64,000 nt of DNA from Amycolatopsis balhimycina FH 1894 (GCF_000384295.1 NZ_KB913037.1:846762-910761), one strand, 5' to 3'; positions 1-9,783 are shown, counted from the stretch's first letter. The notes: a model not told the origin generated them from the letters alone. Made by a program: numbers and translations.

Positions 1-689
1 ATCAGCTGCTCGTCCTCGGGTTCCTCGCGGACGATCGGCGGCAGCCCGCCCGGCCAGACCTGGCCACTGATCGCGTCGTACTGCCCGGGGCCGTTCTCCC
101 GCGGCCAGAACACCACCGGCTCGGCGGCGATCCAGGCCCGCCGCACGCGGCCGCGGCGGCGGGTCAGCGCGTGCGTGTGCGGCAGCGCGAGCAGGACTTC
201 CTCCGAACCGACGACGGCGACCTCGACGTCCGGGACGCTCACCGGCGGCCGCACGAAGCCGACGTCGATCTCGCCCGCCGCCAGCCGGGCCAGGTTCAGG
301 CTGGTCCAGCCCGTCTCCAGGGCGAGTTCGACGTCCGGGTGCCGCTCGCGGTACGCCGCGACCAGGTCGCCGGCCAGCGGGCCCGGCGCCGAACGTGTGT
401 AGGCGATCCGGAGCCGTCCGGCGTCGCCCCGGCCGGCCGCGGCGATCACGCCCCGCGCCCGGTTCAGGCGGTCGAGCAGTTCGCGGGCCTCCGCGGCGGC
501 GACGCGCCCGGCCTCGGTCAAAACGAAACGCGGGCCCGAGCGGTCCAGCAGCGCCACACCGAGTTCGGCTTCGAACGCGCGGATCTGCTGGCTCAGCGAC
601 GGCTGTGACACGAACAGGCGCGCGGCCGCCTTCGTGAAGTGCATCTCTTCGGCGAGCACGGCGAAGTAGTGCCATCGGCGCAGGTCCAC
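1..689 (-). CDS. LysR-family transcriptional regulator (3' part missing)
   Basis: Reading leftwards from a GTG at 689, the protein begins VDLRRWHYFAVLAEEMHFTK and continues with the classic LysR winged helix-turn-helix (residues about 1-60, including AARLFVSQPSLSQQIRAFE and the wing LLDRSGPRFVLTEAG). A periplasmic-binding-like effector domain follows. The window edge cuts the gene after about 229 residues of an expected 290-310. It is divergent from the decarboxylase gene at 771, and a LysR-type palindrome lies between the two, so it probably controls that gene and itself. The effector is unknown. The family assignment is firm; the regulated function is inferred from gene order. Confidence 0.93.
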   Translation of the reverse strand, partial: MDLRRWHYFAVLAEEMHFTKAAARLFVSQPSLSQQIRAFEAELGVALLDRSGPRFVLTEAGRVAAAEARELLDRLNRARGVIAAAGRGDAGRLRIAYTRSAPGPLAGDLVAAYRERHPDVELALETGWTSLNLARLAAGEIDVGFVRPPVSVPDVEVAVVGSEEVLLALPHTHALTRRRGRVRRAWIAAEPVVFWPRENGPGQYDAISGQVWPGGLPPIVREEPEDEQL

Positions 690-698
690 CCAGCCACT

Positions 699-713
699 AT
701 AGGTCGAGCCTAT
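699..713. promoter_or_regulatory. LysR-type binding site between divergent genes
   Basis: ATAGG-TCGAG-CCTAT is a perfect 5-bp inverted repeat with a 5-bp spacer. It contains T700-N11-A712, the canonical T-N11-A core of LysR sites. It sits 10 bp from the regulator start at 689 and 58 bp before the decarboxylase start at 771, as expected for the recognition site of a divergent LysR regulator. Confidence 0.7.
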
Positions 714-770
714 GCTTTCATCGGGACGGAGTCTTGGACCCGCCGCACCGGGTGCTGCTGTCCTGGGAAC

Positions 771-2078
771 GTGAACCGAACCGAACGAAAACTCCGCGCC
801 GTCTCCGCCGCGGCGGAGCAGAACCTCGTCGACCCGCTGGCCGGGTTCGTCGACCTCGACGGCCTCCGCGAGGCCGTCGAGGACCTGACCAAGGCGTTCG
901 CGCCGCTCGGCCGCGTCCAGCACACGGTCGCCGTCAAGGCGTGCGGGCTCGCTCCGCTCCTGCGGTTCCTCGGCGGCCTCGGGGTCGACGCCGAGGTCGC
1001 GAGTCCCGGCGAGACGGCGGTCGCGGAAGCCGCCGGGCTTCGCGGCGCGCGGCTGGTGCTCGACTCCCCCGCCAAGACCACCGCCGAGCTGGCGCACGCG
1101 CTGGCCGAGGGCACCGCGGTCAACGCCGACAACTTCCAGGAGCTCGCCCGGCTCGACCGGCTGGTCGGCGCGGTACCGCCGCGGTCGGTGCTGGGTGTGC
1201 GGATCAACCCGCAGGTCGGCGCCGGCCTGATCGGGGACACCAGCACCGCCACCGCGGTGTCGAAGTTCGGCATTCCCTTGCGCGACCACGGAAACCGGGG
1301 GTTGCTGCTCGAAGCGTTCGCGTGCCGGCCGTGGCTGACCCGGCTGCACGTCCACGTCGGGTCGCAAGGCTGTCCGCCGGAGCTGATGGCCGAGGGCGTC
1401 GCCACGGTGTACGAGCTGGCCGAGGAGATCAACGCCGAAGCGGGGTACCGGCAGGTCACCAGCCTCGACCTCGGGGGCGGGCTCCCGGTGAACTTCGCCT
1501 CCGAGGAGCCCGGCCCGACCTACGCCGGCTACGTCGCGACGCTGCTCGATCGCGTCCCCGCGCTCGCCGACGGACGCTACGACTTCGTCACCGAGTTCGG
1601 CCGGTCCCTGCTGGCGAAGAGCGGCTTCCTGGTCAGCACGGTGGAGTACACGAAGGTCGCCGGTGGCAGGCCCATCGCCGTGACGCACGCGGGTGCCCAG
1701 GTGGCGGCCCGCACGGTGCTGCAGCCGGAGCACTGGCCGCTGCGGCTCGGCGCGTTCGACGCCAAGGGCACCCCGAAGCCCGGACCCGAAGTGCCGCAGG
1801 ACATCGCCGGTCCGCTGTGTTTCGCCGGCGACCTCCTCGCCCGGGAGCGCCCCCTGCCGCTGCTGGAACCCGGCGACCTCGTCGTCGCCCACGACACCGG
1901 CGCGTACTACTTCGGCGCGCACTACGCGTACAACACGCTGCCGCGCCCGGCCGTGCACGGGTTCACCGTGTCCCCGAACGGTCACGTGGAGTTCACGCCG
2001 ATCCGCCGCGCGCAGTCCCTGGCCGAGCTGGTCGCCGACGCCGGCGGCGAATTCCTCGGGGCGCTCCCGGAGGCTTGA
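771..2078 (+). CDS. Group IV PLP-dependent decarboxylase (diaminopimelate/ornithine decarboxylase fold)
   Basis: The 435-residue product has the alanine-racemase-like barrel of LysA/ODC enzymes. The PLP lysine lies in [10 protein letters not shown] (K about 56), HVHVGSQG is near 193, the phosphate-binding GGGLPV near 234, and the C-terminal catalytic Cys region in [10 protein letters not shown] (about 348) with [14 protein letters not shown] 771 is chosen because an in-frame ATG at 639 would overlap the regulator and its operator. It is probably an amino-acid decarboxylase of secondary metabolism rather than the housekeeping LysA, because it is paired with a LysR gene and not with lysine biosynthesis genes. 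The substrate cannot be told from sequence. Confidence 0.85.
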   Translation: MNRTERKLRAVSAAAEQNLVDPLAGFVDLDGLREAVEDLTKAFAPLGRVQHTVAVKACGLAPLLRFLGGLGVDAEVASPGETAVAEAAGLRGARLVLDSPAKTTAELAHALAEGTAVNADNFQELARLDRLVGAVPPRSVLGVRINPQVGAGLIGDTSTATAVSKFGIPLRDHGNRGLLLEAFACRPWLTRLHVHVGSQGCPPELMAEGVATVYELAEEINAEAGYRQVTSLDLGGGLPVNFASEEPGPTYAGYVATLLDRVPALADGRYDFVTEFGRSLLAKSGFLVSTVEYTKVAGGRPIAVTHAGAQVAARTVLQPEHWPLRLGAFDAKGTPKPGPEVPQDIAGPLCFAGDLLARERPLPLLEPGDLVVAHDTGAYYFGAHYAYNTLPRPAVHGFTVSPNGHVEFTPIRRAQSLAELVADAGGEFLGALPEA

Positions 2079-2118
2079 TCGACCGCGTACGATCCGGGCA
2101 CGCCAAGGGGAGGCTGCC

Positions 2119-3672
2119 ATGGGGGCCAGTCGCACGCGAGCTTTTCGGGGGTCCGGGTGGCGGAGCCTCCGGCCCGGGCCGGAGGCCCGGTTGTCACTGC
2201 CGCGGTTCGCCGCGCTGCCGGTGGGAATTGTCGTCGCCGTCCAGGCCGCTGTGCTGACGGCGCTGTCCGGACGCTACGGCTTCCACCGCGACGAGCTGTA
2301 CTTCGTCGCCGCCGGCCGCCGTCCGGACTGGGGCTACGTCGACAACCCGCCGATCACGCCGTGGCTCGCCCGCGCGTCGACGGCGTTGTTCGGCGAGACG
2401 CCCGCGGGTTTGCGAGTGGCCGCCACCCTGCTGGGCGTGGCGACCGTCGTGGTCGTCGCGCTCATCGCTCGCGAGTTCGGCGGCGGCCGCGGCGTCCAGC
2501 TGTTCACCGCGCTCGCGACGGCGTTGTCGACCTACGTGCTGGTCGTGTCGCACATGCTGGCCACCAACTCCGCCGACGTGCTGCTGTGGTCGCTGATCGC
2601 GTTCTTCGGCCTGCGGCTGCTGCGTACCGGCGACGGCCGGTGGTGGCTCGCCGTCGGCGCCGCCGCCGGGCTCGGCCTGGCGAACAAGTGGCTGGTCCTG
2701 CTCCTGCTGTCCGGGCTCGGCGTCGGCGTGGCCGTCGCCGGGCCGCGCCGGGTGTTCGCGACCTGGTGGCTCGCGGCCGGCGCCGGAATCGCCGTAGTGC
2801 TCGCGGCCCCGGTGGTGCTCTGGCAGGCGTCGCACAGCTGGCCGATGCTCACCGTCGCGGGCGGCATCAGCGAGGACGACGGCGCCGAAAACCGCGTCCT
2901 GTTCGTGCCGATGCAGCTGGTCCTCCTCTCGCCGGTCCTGGTGCCGGTGTGGATCGCCGGGCTCGTGCGGCCGTGGCGCGAACCCGGCCTGCGCTGGGCC
3001 CGGGCCCTCGCGATCGCCTATCCGGTGGTCTGCCTCGAGCTCCTGGTCCTCGGCGGGAAGCCGTACTACTCGGTGCCGCTGCTGCTGCCGCTGGTGGCGC
3101 TGGGTGCCGAGCCGGTGCTGCGGTGGCTGGGCCGTGGCGGGACGCTGCGCCGCGCGCTGACCGGCGGGGCCGCCGCGGTGTGCGTGGCCGTGTCCGTCCT
3201 CATCGGACTCCCGATCGTGCCGGCGCCGGCCCTGAACGGTCCCCTGCTGGCGATGAACAAGGAGCCGGGCGAGCAGGTCGGCTGGCCGGACTTCGCCGAC
3301 AGCGTCGCGGGCGCGTGGCAGCGGATTCCGGACACCGAGCGCGACACCGCGGTGATCGTCGCCGGGAACTACGGCGAAGCCGGGGCGATCGAACGCTACG
3401 GTCCCGAACGCGGGCTGCCGCAGCCGTACTCGCCGCACATGTCGTACGCCGACTGGGGCCCGCCGCCGGACCGGCTGGTCGGGCCGGTGCTGCTCGTCGG
3501 GCGGATCCAGCCGGGCTCGCCCGCGTCCCGGCTGATCACCGGGTGCCGTCCGGTCGCGAAACACCGCAACACCGCAGGCGTCGACAACGACGAACAGGGC
3601 GTCGTGCTCTCGCTGTGTTCGCTGACCCGGCCGTGGTCACAGGCGTGGCCCCAGCTGCGGCACTACTACTGA
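2119..3672 (+). CDS. GT39/PMT-like membrane glycosyltransferase
   Basis: This 517-residue multi-pass membrane protein belongs to the dolichyl-phosphate-mannose mannosyltransferase / ArnT-like superfamily (PMT_2). After the first hydrophobic helix, the extracellular loop carries the family's acidic motif in [15 protein letters not shown] (about residues 53-67), then PPITPWLAR. About ten further hydrophobic stretches follow. A soluble C-terminal domain includes the stretch [16 protein letters not shown] 2119 is preceded by AAGGGGAGG at 2105-2113. Family members move a sugar from a polyprenyl-phosphate donor to an acceptor on the outer face of the membrane. Donor and acceptor here are unknown. 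It is independent of its neighbours as far as seen. Confidence 0.85.
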   Translation: MGASRTRAFRGSGWRSLRPGPEARLSLPRFAALPVGIVVAVQAAVLTALSGRYGFHRDELYFVAAGRRPDWGYVDNPPITPWLARASTALFGETPAGLRVAATLLGVATVVVVALIAREFGGGRGVQLFTALATALSTYVLVVSHMLATNSADVLLWSLIAFFGLRLLRTGDGRWWLAVGAAAGLGLANKWLVLLLLSGLGVGVAVAGPRRVFATWWLAAGAGIAVVLAAPVVLWQASHSWPMLTVAGGISEDDGAENRVLFVPMQLVLLSPVLVPVWIAGLVRPWREPGLRWARALAIAYPVVCLELLVLGGKPYYSVPLLLPLVALGAEPVLRWLGRGGTLRRALTGGAAAVCVAVSVLIGLPIVPAPALNGPLLAMNKEPGEQVGWPDFADSVAGAWQRIPDTERDTAVIVAGNYGEAGAIERYGPERGLPQPYSPHMSYADWGPPPDRLVGPVLLVGRIQPGSPASRLITGCRPVAKHRNTAGVDNDEQGVVLSLCSLTRPWSQAWPQLRHYY

Positions 3673-3705
3673 GCGGTTCGTCCGGTTCGCGCTACCCTCG
3701 GGCGC

Positions 3706-4887
3706 ATGGTGTCGACGCGCACGGCGGTGGCCGTGCTGGGGGCGGGCCCGGCCGGACTCACGGTGGCGAACCTCCTGCGGCGCGCGGGGATCGGCTGCGT
3801 GCTGCTGGAGCGGGAAAGCCGGGCGTTCATCGAACAGCGGCCACGGGCCGGGTTCATCGAAGAGTGGGCGGTCCGCGGGCTCGAACGACGCGGTCTCGGC
3901 GAGCAGCTCGTCGCGAAGGCGCCGCGGCACGAGAAGTTCGAGTTCCGGTTCGCCGGGCGGCGGCACGTCTTCCGCTACGGCGACGTCACCGGGCAGCGGC
4001 ATTTCGTTTACCCGCAACAGCTTCTGGTGACCGACCTCGTCGCGCAGTACACCGGCGCGGGCGGTGAGGCGGTCTTCGGGGTTTCGGACGTCCGCCTTCA
4101 CGACCTGACGTCGGACTCCCCCGCCGTCACGTTCCGGGCCGGCGGCGATGAGCACCGGCTCGACTGCGACTTCGTCGCCGGCTGCGACGGCGCCCGCGGC
4201 GTCTCTTCGACTTACCTGCCGGAATCCGCCGTCCGCGCCCACCACGACTACGGAATCGGCTGGCTCGCCCTGCTCGCGGAGGCGCCACCGTCCGCCGACG
4301 GCGTGCTGTTCGGCATCCACCCACGCGGGTTCGCCGCGCACATGGCGCGCACGCCCGCGGTGACGCGGTTCTACCTGCAGACCGCGCCGGGCGAGACCGA
4401 AGCGGACTGGCCGGACGAGCGCGTGTGGCGGGAACTGCACGCGCGGCTCACCGTGCCCGGCGGGGAGATCATCGAAGGCACGCTGGTCGAGAAGCGGATC
4501 CTCGACATGCACAACTACGTCGTGGAGCCGATGTCGCACGGCCGGCTGCACCTGGCGGGCGAGTCGGCGCACCTGGTCGCCCCGATCGCGGCGAAAGGCA
4601 TGAACCTCGCCCTGCACGACGCGTTCCTGCTGACCGACGCGCTGGCGGCGTACTACGCGGACGACCCGGCCCCGCTGGCCGGCTACTCCGCCGCGTGCCT
4701 GCCCCTGGTCTGGCAGTACCAGGAGTTTTCACTGTGGCTGTCGGACATCTTCCACCACACGGCCGCCGGGACGGAGAACCCGTTCCTGGCGCGCATCGCG
4801 GAGGCCCGGATGCGCCGCCTGCTGGGTTCCCCCGCCGCGGCGGCCGCGTTCGCGGAGCTGTACATCGGCAAAAACGCGGACTTCTGA
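3706..4887 (+). CDS. PobA-like flavin aromatic hydroxylase with altered active site
   Basis: The 393-residue protein aligns over its whole length with 4-hydroxybenzoate 3-monooxygenase. Matches include the Rossmann motif GAGPAG (12-17), RPRAGFIEEWAV, the DG motif in AGCDGARG, HPRGFA at 205-210, VVEPMSHGRLHLAG, AAKGMNLALHDA and a C-terminal YIGK Tyr at 386. Arg215 and Arg221 match the carboxylate-side arginines R214 and R220 of the Pseudomonas enzyme. Three key positions differ: Tyr201 is Phe (202), Ser212 is Met (213), and the FAD-contacting Asp of GDAAH is Glu286. The fold and class (NAD(P)H-dependent single-component FAD hydroxylase) are well supported. The substrate may be a different aromatic acid, so the name pobA is not given. 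Confidence 0.85.
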   Translation: MVSTRTAVAVLGAGPAGLTVANLLRRAGIGCVLLERESRAFIEQRPRAGFIEEWAVRGLERRGLGEQLVAKAPRHEKFEFRFAGRRHVFRYGDVTGQRHFVYPQQLLVTDLVAQYTGAGGEAVFGVSDVRLHDLTSDSPAVTFRAGGDEHRLDCDFVAGCDGARGVSSTYLPESAVRAHHDYGIGWLALLAEAPPSADGVLFGIHPRGFAAHMARTPAVTRFYLQTAPGETEADWPDERVWRELHARLTVPGGEIIEGTLVEKRILDMHNYVVEPMSHGRLHLAGESAHLVAPIAAKGMNLALHDAFLLTDALAAYYADDPAPLAGYSAACLPLVWQYQEFSLWLSDIFHHTAAGTENPFLARIAEARMRRLLGSPAAAAAFAELYIGKNADF

Positions 4888-4895
4888 GGCGCGGC

Positions 4896-4906
4896 TGACA
4901 CTGTCA
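4896..4906. promoter_or_regulatory. Perfect palindrome upstream of the HelD/HelR-like gene
   Basis: TGACA-C-TGTCA is a perfect 11-bp palindrome in the 68-bp gap between the hydroxylase stop and the helicase start at 4956. It could be an operator. On the minus strand it also offers TTGACA. No second half or matching -10 was found, so the assignment is tentative. Confidence 0.3.
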
Positions 4907-4955
4907 AGAAGAACAAGACTGCACTTTCCGCGAGATCGCGGGCAGGCTCTCCGGC

Positions 4956-6941
4956 ATGCAGGAACTCGCCGCCGAGCAGGACCACGTGAACGTTCTCTAC
5001 GCCCGCCTCGACGCCCTGCGGGAGGAAGCGGCCGCCGCGCTCGCCCGTGGACACGCATCGGACGTGTGGCGGGCCGAGGTGGCGCGGCTGGCGGCGGTCG
5101 AGGACGGGCTGTGCTTCGGCCGGCTGGACCTGACCGGTGGCCGGCGTGTCCACATCGGACGGATCGGGCTGTTCGAAGACGACCGCGATCCCCTGCTGGT
5201 GGACTGGCGCGCGCCCGCCGCCCGGCCCTTCTACACCGCGACCGCCGCCGAGCCGGGCGAAGTCGTGCGCCGGCGGCGGATCACCACCCGCGGCCGGACC
5301 GTCGTCGCCGTGGACGACGAACTGCTCGACCCGGACGCGCCGACCGACGGGCTGGTCGGCGAAGCCGCGCTGCTCGCCACCGTGACGGCCGAGCGCACCG
5401 GGCGCATGCGCGACATCGTCACGACCCTCCAGGCCGAGCAGGACCGGATCATCCGGGACGACGCCAGGGGCGTGCTCGTCGTACAAGGCGGACCGGGCAC
5501 GGGAAAGACGGCCGTCGCCCTGCACCGGGTCGCCTACCTGCTCTACACCCACGAACACCTGCGCACCCGCGGGGTGCTCGTCATCGGCCCCAGCCGGGTG
5601 TTCCTCGACTACATCGGCCAGGTGCTGCCCGGGCTCGGCGAGAACCGGGTGGTGACGGCGACCGTGCCCGATCTCCTCCCCGGCGTCGCGGTCACCCGGG
5701 AGGACACCGCCGCGGAAGCCGCCCGCAAGGGCCGCGCGGACATGGCGACCCGGCTGGCCGAGGCGGTGCGAGCCACCGTCCGGGTGCCCGAGGAGCCCCT
5801 GGGCGTCGAGTTCGAGCAGCAGGTCCTGCGCCTGGACCCGGCGGTGGTGCGCCGGGCCGTCCGGAAAGCCAGGGAGACCGGGCTGCCGCACAACCAGGCG
5901 CGGGACGTCTTCCACCGGGCGGTCGTGGCCACGCTCACCGGGGAGCTGGTCGACCGGATGGAGGCGCTCGCGTTCACCGAGACCGGTGAGGCGCTCGACG
6001 GCGGCAGTGCCGACGGCCGCCTCGGCGACGCCGAACTGCGAGCGCTGGCCGCCGCGGGTGTGGTGCTCGACCCGGACGAAGACGACGGCCCGCGTGTCCT
6101 GCTGGACGAGGTGGACCGGCAAGCCTTGCGGACGGCCGTGCTCGGCGACACCGGCGTCCAGGACGTGCTCGACGAGCTGTGGCCGTCCCTGACACCCGCG
6201 GAGATCGTCGAGGGGCCGTGGAGTGCCGCGGACATCCCGCTGCTGGACGAGGTCGCCGCGCTGGTCGGCGAGAGCGTGCCGGTGTTCGGGCACGTCGTCG
6301 TCGACGAGGCCCAGGAACTGTCCGAAATGGACTGGCGAATGCTGGCGCGCCGCTGCCCGTCCCGGTCGATGACCGTCGTCGGGGACCTGGCCCAGACCGG
6401 GAGCGCGGCCGGCGCGACGTCGTGGGACCGGGTGCCGCGGCCGCACCGGCTCGCGCAGCTGACCGTCGGCTACCGCACCCCGGCGGAGATCATGGAAGTC
6501 GCGGCGGAACTGCTCGCCCGCCACCACCCGGAGTTGCGGCCGCCGACGTCGGTGCGGGCGAGCGGAAAGCCGCCGTGGCGCCAGGCGGCCGCCGACGTGC
6601 CCGGTGCGCTCGCCGAACTCGTCGGCGAGCACACCGGGGGCCGGCTGGCGATCATCGCGCCGGAGGCCGGCGAGCTGGCGGCCGTCCTGTCGCTGAGCGT
6701 GCCACCAGACCTGAGCGCCGGAGTGGTGCTGCTGACCCCGGCCGAGGCGAAGGGCCTGGAGTTCGACGCCGTTGTGATCGCCGACCCCGCCGCCGTCCTC
6801 GCGGCGGGCCCGCACGGCCCCAACGACCTCTACGTGGCGATGACACGAGCCACGCAGTGGCTGGGCGTGGTCCACCCCGGGCCGGTCCCGCCGGAACTGA
6901 GATCGCTGGCGCAGCGGCGGGTCAGCTCCAGGCGATCTTGA
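4956..6941 (+). CDS. HelD/HelR-like RNA polymerase-associated superfamily 1 ATPase
   Basis: This 661-residue UvrD-like protein has an N-terminal helical segment with LVDWRAPAARPFYTA, characteristic of the HelD branch. Walker A is GGPGTGKT (about 177-184). Motif II is VVVDEAQELSEMDW, motif III VVGDLAQTGS, and the C-terminal motifs are LTPAEAKGLEFDAV and NDLYVAMTRATQ. HelD proteins are not true helicases: they enter RNA polymerase and release stalled complexes. The actinobacterial HelR branch also displaces rifamycins and so gives resistance. ATG 4956 is the start nearest the conserved N-terminus. The 3' end overlaps the convergent fucosidase gene by 20 bp. Whether it is of the rifamycin-responsive kind depends on upstream elements that were not recognised. 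Confidence 0.85.
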   Translation: MQELAAEQDHVNVLYARLDALREEAAAALARGHASDVWRAEVARLAAVEDGLCFGRLDLTGGRRVHIGRIGLFEDDRDPLLVDWRAPAARPFYTATAAEPGEVVRRRRITTRGRTVVAVDDELLDPDAPTDGLVGEAALLATVTAERTGRMRDIVTTLQAEQDRIIRDDARGVLVVQGGPGTGKTAVALHRVAYLLYTHEHLRTRGVLVIGPSRVFLDYIGQVLPGLGENRVVTATVPDLLPGVAVTREDTAAEAARKGRADMATRLAEAVRATVRVPEEPLGVEFEQQVLRLDPAVVRRAVRKARETGLPHNQARDVFHRAVVATLTGELVDRMEALAFTETGEALDGGSADGRLGDAELRALAAAGVVLDPDEDDGPRVLLDEVDRQALRTAVLGDTGVQDVLDELWPSLTPAEIVEGPWSAADIPLLDEVAALVGESVPVFGHVVVDEAQELSEMDWRMLARRCPSRSMTVVGDLAQTGSAAGATSWDRVPRPHRLAQLTVGYRTPAEIMEVAAELLARHHPELRPPTSVRASGKPPWRQAAADVPGALAELVGEHTGGRLAIIAPEAGELAAVLSLSVPPDLSAGVVLLTPAEAKGLEFDAVVIADPAAVLAAGPHGPNDLYVAMTRATQWLGVVHPGPVPPELRSLAQRRVSSRRS

Positions 6942-9282
6942 ACACCCAGGTGAAGCGGCCCGACTGGCGGGCCGCGGCCGGGACGTCGATGACCAGCGAA
7001 CCGTTCTCGACCGTCCAGTGCAGGGTGCCGCGATACCCGAGCAGTGTCACCCGGTCCCCCGCGCGGATCGGGACCGGGGCGTCCACGACCACGCGGCTGC
7101 CCGGCGCCACCAGCGAATGCACGTAGAACGCCTCGTTCTGCTTCACCGTGAAGCGCAGGTCGCCGAGCTGCGCCATCCGCGACCAGTACGTCGTGCCGTA
7201 GATCGCCTCGCCGTTGACCTTCAGCCACGCGCCCGCGTCCCGCAGGTGCTTCTGCATGACGTCCGGGATGGTGCCGTCGAAGTCCGGTCCGATGTCGAGC
7301 AGGAAGTTGCCGTTCTTCGAGACGATGTCGACGAGGGTCCGGACGACCTCCTCCGCCGTCATGTACTTCGCGTCGGGGGTCGCGCGGTTGTAGCCGTAGG
7401 AGAACGGGTCGAGCCCACGGCTCGCCTCCCACTTCGCCACCACGGTGTTCGGGTACGTCGTGTACTCCGGCGTCGTGAAGTCGTGGTCCGGGATGCCGCC
7501 GCGGTCGTTGTAGGTGACGTCCTTGGGGCGCTTGCGGTTCTTCGCGCGGTTGAAGTACTCGGTGAGCACGTTCCGGCTGTCGTTGACGCCGCCGATGTCG
7601 AACCACAGCACGTCGGGGTCGAACTCCGAGATCAGCTCCAGCACCTGCGGCGCCTGGTAGTCGCGGACGAAGTCCTTGCCGGCGGTGTAGCCGGTGTAGG
7701 GCAGCGACGCGCCGGTGTAGGGATTGCGCGGCGCGTGGCCCATCCACGGGTTGTCCGGGTTGAACCATTCCGGCAGCGAGAAGTACAGGCCGTTGCGCAG
7801 CTGCGGGGTGTACTTCCGGGAAGCCGCGAACAGCTCCGCGATGACGTTCCGCTTCGGGCCGAGCTTGACGGAGTTGCGGTCGCTGACCTTGGTGTCCCAC
7901 AACGCGAAGCCGTCGTGGTGCTTGGACGTCAGGACGTAGTACTCGGCACCCGCGTCCGCGATCAGCTTCAGCCAGGTCCGCGGGTCGAACTTCGCCGCGG
8001 TGAACATCGGGATGAAGTCGTCGTAAACGAAGTTCTCGCCGTACTTCTCCTTGTGGTAGGCGTATGTCGGGCCGTTGGGGTCCTGCTGGTTCTGCCAGTA
8101 CCACTCCGCGTACTGCTGCCCGACCGGCGCCCACGCGGGCACGGCGTACACGCCCCAGTGGATGAAGATGCCGAACTTGGCGTCGGTGAACCAGTAGGGC
8201 GCGCGGTGCGTCGAGAGCGACGCGTCGGCCGGGCGGAAGTCCGGGACACCGAGGGTGATCGGCACCTGCTGCGTGGCCAGCGTGCCGCGTCCCGCGGTGA
8301 CGCGGAGCTGGCCGTTCGTCGTGGTACCGGGTGGCACGGACGCGTTCGGCGCGAGCCCGAGCCGCACGGTCGCCTGCTCCCCCGGCGCCAGCGCGCGGAT
8401 GGCCGCCGGCACGGTGGTCCGGCCGCCGGGGACGTCGACGGTGACGGTGACCCGGTCGCGGGCGCCGAGCCACACGGTGCCGGCGTTGACCACGGTCGCC
8501 TCGGCGGCCTGCGGGCCCCCGTCGGACAGCAGGTTGGCCGTCGAGCGGCCGTCCAGGATCAGCGCCGAACGGCCGACGGCGACCGGCTGGAGGGTGAGCG
8601 CGAAGACGTGCAGGCTGGAGACGTTCGGCGCGGGGTTGGCGGTGGTGGGCAGGGTCAGCGCGACGGCTTCCCGGGCCGGGTCGACCCAGACCTGCCCGGT
8701 GGCCAGCGAAACCGGGTTGTTGTCGACGACCCCGCCGGGCGCGTAGCGGAACGGCGAGACGAGCGCGCCGCTGCCGGTGTACCAGTCCGGACCGGACAGG
8801 GAACCGGTGCTCGTGCTGCCGTCGGCGTAGTGCACGGTCGCCGTGCCGCCGGTGGTGCCGTAGCTGGCGGCGACCAGGAAGTACGCGACGAAGTAGCGCC
8901 CCTTCGGCAGGTCGATCTTCTGGCCGGTGGCGGCGATGTTGTTCTTCGCGCCGGCGGCCGCGGACCCGAGCTTGAACGGGACGCCACCGGCGGTGGTGGT
9001 CTGCCCGGCGGGCAGGTGCTCGGCCGGGAAGGTGTAGCCGGACCCGTCGAAGTCACCGCCGGTCGCCGACGCGCTGTCGATGCCGTCGTTGGTGAACCAG
9101 GCGTCGAGCGCGACCGGGACGGGTGGCGGAGGCGGCACGATCGGGGTGTCGGGGCCGTCTGTGCTGTCGGGGGCGGCGTCCACGGGTATGGCCGCACCGG
9201 CGGGGGTGAGGCCGGCCGCGCTGAGCGCGACGGCGCCACCGAGGGCCATGCCGAGGGCTTGGCGGCGGGGGAAGGTCGTCAT
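6922..9282 (-). CDS. Secreted GH29 alpha-L-fucosidase
   Basis: The 786-residue protein starts MTTFPRRQALGMALGGAVAL, a twin-arginine-type signal (an RR pair before a hydrophobic stretch and an AXA site near residue 30), then a short proline-rich linker. Residues about 55-340 are beta-rich accessory domains. The GH29 catalytic barrel begins at WFTDAKFGIFIHWGVYAVPAW, with YYVLTSKHHDGFALW. The catalytic nucleophile is Asp in VLWFDIGG (about 561). A C-terminal beta domain closes the protein. GH29 enzymes hydrolyse terminal alpha-L-fucose from glycans. The start has a strong GGAGG site 5 bases upstream. The gene stands alone; no sugar transporter or other hydrolase lies next to it. Confidence 0.92.
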   Translation of the reverse strand: MTTFPRRQALGMALGGAVALSAAGLTPAGAAIPVDAAPDSTDGPDTPIVPPPPPVPVALDAWFTNDGIDSASATGGDFDGSGYTFPAEHLPAGQTTTAGGVPFKLGSAAAGAKNNIAATGQKIDLPKGRYFVAYFLVAASYGTTGGTATVHYADGSTSTGSLSGPDWYTGSGALVSPFRYAPGGVVDNNPVSLATGQVWVDPAREAVALTLPTTANPAPNVSSLHVFALTLQPVAVGRSALILDGRSTANLLSDGGPQAAEATVVNAGTVWLGARDRVTVTVDVPGGRTTVPAAIRALAPGEQATVRLGLAPNASVPPGTTTNGQLRVTAGRGTLATQQVPITLGVPDFRPADASLSTHRAPYWFTDAKFGIFIHWGVYAVPAWAPVGQQYAEWYWQNQQDPNGPTYAYHKEKYGENFVYDDFIPMFTAAKFDPRTWLKLIADAGAEYYVLTSKHHDGFALWDTKVSDRNSVKLGPKRNVIAELFAASRKYTPQLRNGLYFSLPEWFNPDNPWMGHAPRNPYTGASLPYTGYTAGKDFVRDYQAPQVLELISEFDPDVLWFDIGGVNDSRNVLTEYFNRAKNRKRPKDVTYNDRGGIPDHDFTTPEYTTYPNTVVAKWEASRGLDPFSYGYNRATPDAKYMTAEEVVRTLVDIVSKNGNFLLDIGPDFDGTIPDVMQKHLRDAGAWLKVNGEAIYGTTYWSRMAQLGDLRFTVKQNEAFYVHSLVAPGSRVVVDAPVPIRAGDRVTLLGYRGTLHWTVENGSLVIDVPAAARQSGRFTWVFKIAWS

Positions 9283-9516
9283 TGAACCTCCAGGGATCGG
9301 ATGACTACGGCGGATTTACGGCAGAGTTCGCCCCACTGAGGCGCATCTGTCGCTGGCGGAACTGATTCATCCGATGACTGACCCTGCTGGTTGGTCTCAA
9401 CCGTGTCAAGGGGCCAACCGGAGCGATCGTTGTGAACCACGCTCGTGTTCGCCGCGTATCCCTAGGTAACGAGCTGCAGCACTCGCACCGAACCAGCCGC
9501 ACGAAAGGCCAGACCG

Positions 9517-9783
9517 ATGTCCACCCACCCGAACGCGCTGAGCCGCCGCGCGATCGCCATGCTCAAGGCGGTCGCCGAAGGCCGTGCCGAGCTCCGCTGC
9601 AGCTGCGAACCCGACCTCCGCGTCGACGGCTTGTCCTGCTGCGACCAGAACACCGCCCACGACCTCGCCCACGCCGGGCTGGTCAGAGCCACCCGGCTCG
9701 TCGCCCCCGGCCAGTGGGCACCCGCCGAACTGACCGACGCGGGCCACCGCGCCCTGAGCGGAGTTCCCGCCGCCGCGGCGTGA
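9517..9783 (+). CDS. Small conserved-looking protein, function unknown
   Basis: The 88-residue product begins MSTHPNALSRRAIAMLKAVAEGRAEL and has a Cys cluster RCSCEPDLRVDGLSCCDQ. A segment follows that reads like the end of a winged helix (AHDLAHAGLVRATRLVAPGQWAPAELTDAG). An AAAGG ribosome site lies about 10 bases before the ATG. The four cysteines could bind zinc. Codon usage matches the genome (third-position G/C). It stands between the fucosidase and a hairpin element, with no operon partner. Function is not recognised; a small DNA-binding or zinc protein is only a guess. Confidence 0.7.
   Translation: MSTHPNALSRRAIAMLKAVAEGRAELRCSCEPDLRVDGLSCCDQNTAHDLAHAGLVRATRLVAPGQWAPAELTDAGHRALSGVPAAAA

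Noticed and set aside
639..770. N-terminal extension of the PLP decarboxylase from ATG 639
   Set aside because: It overlaps the LysR gene and operator and has no family-like sequence.
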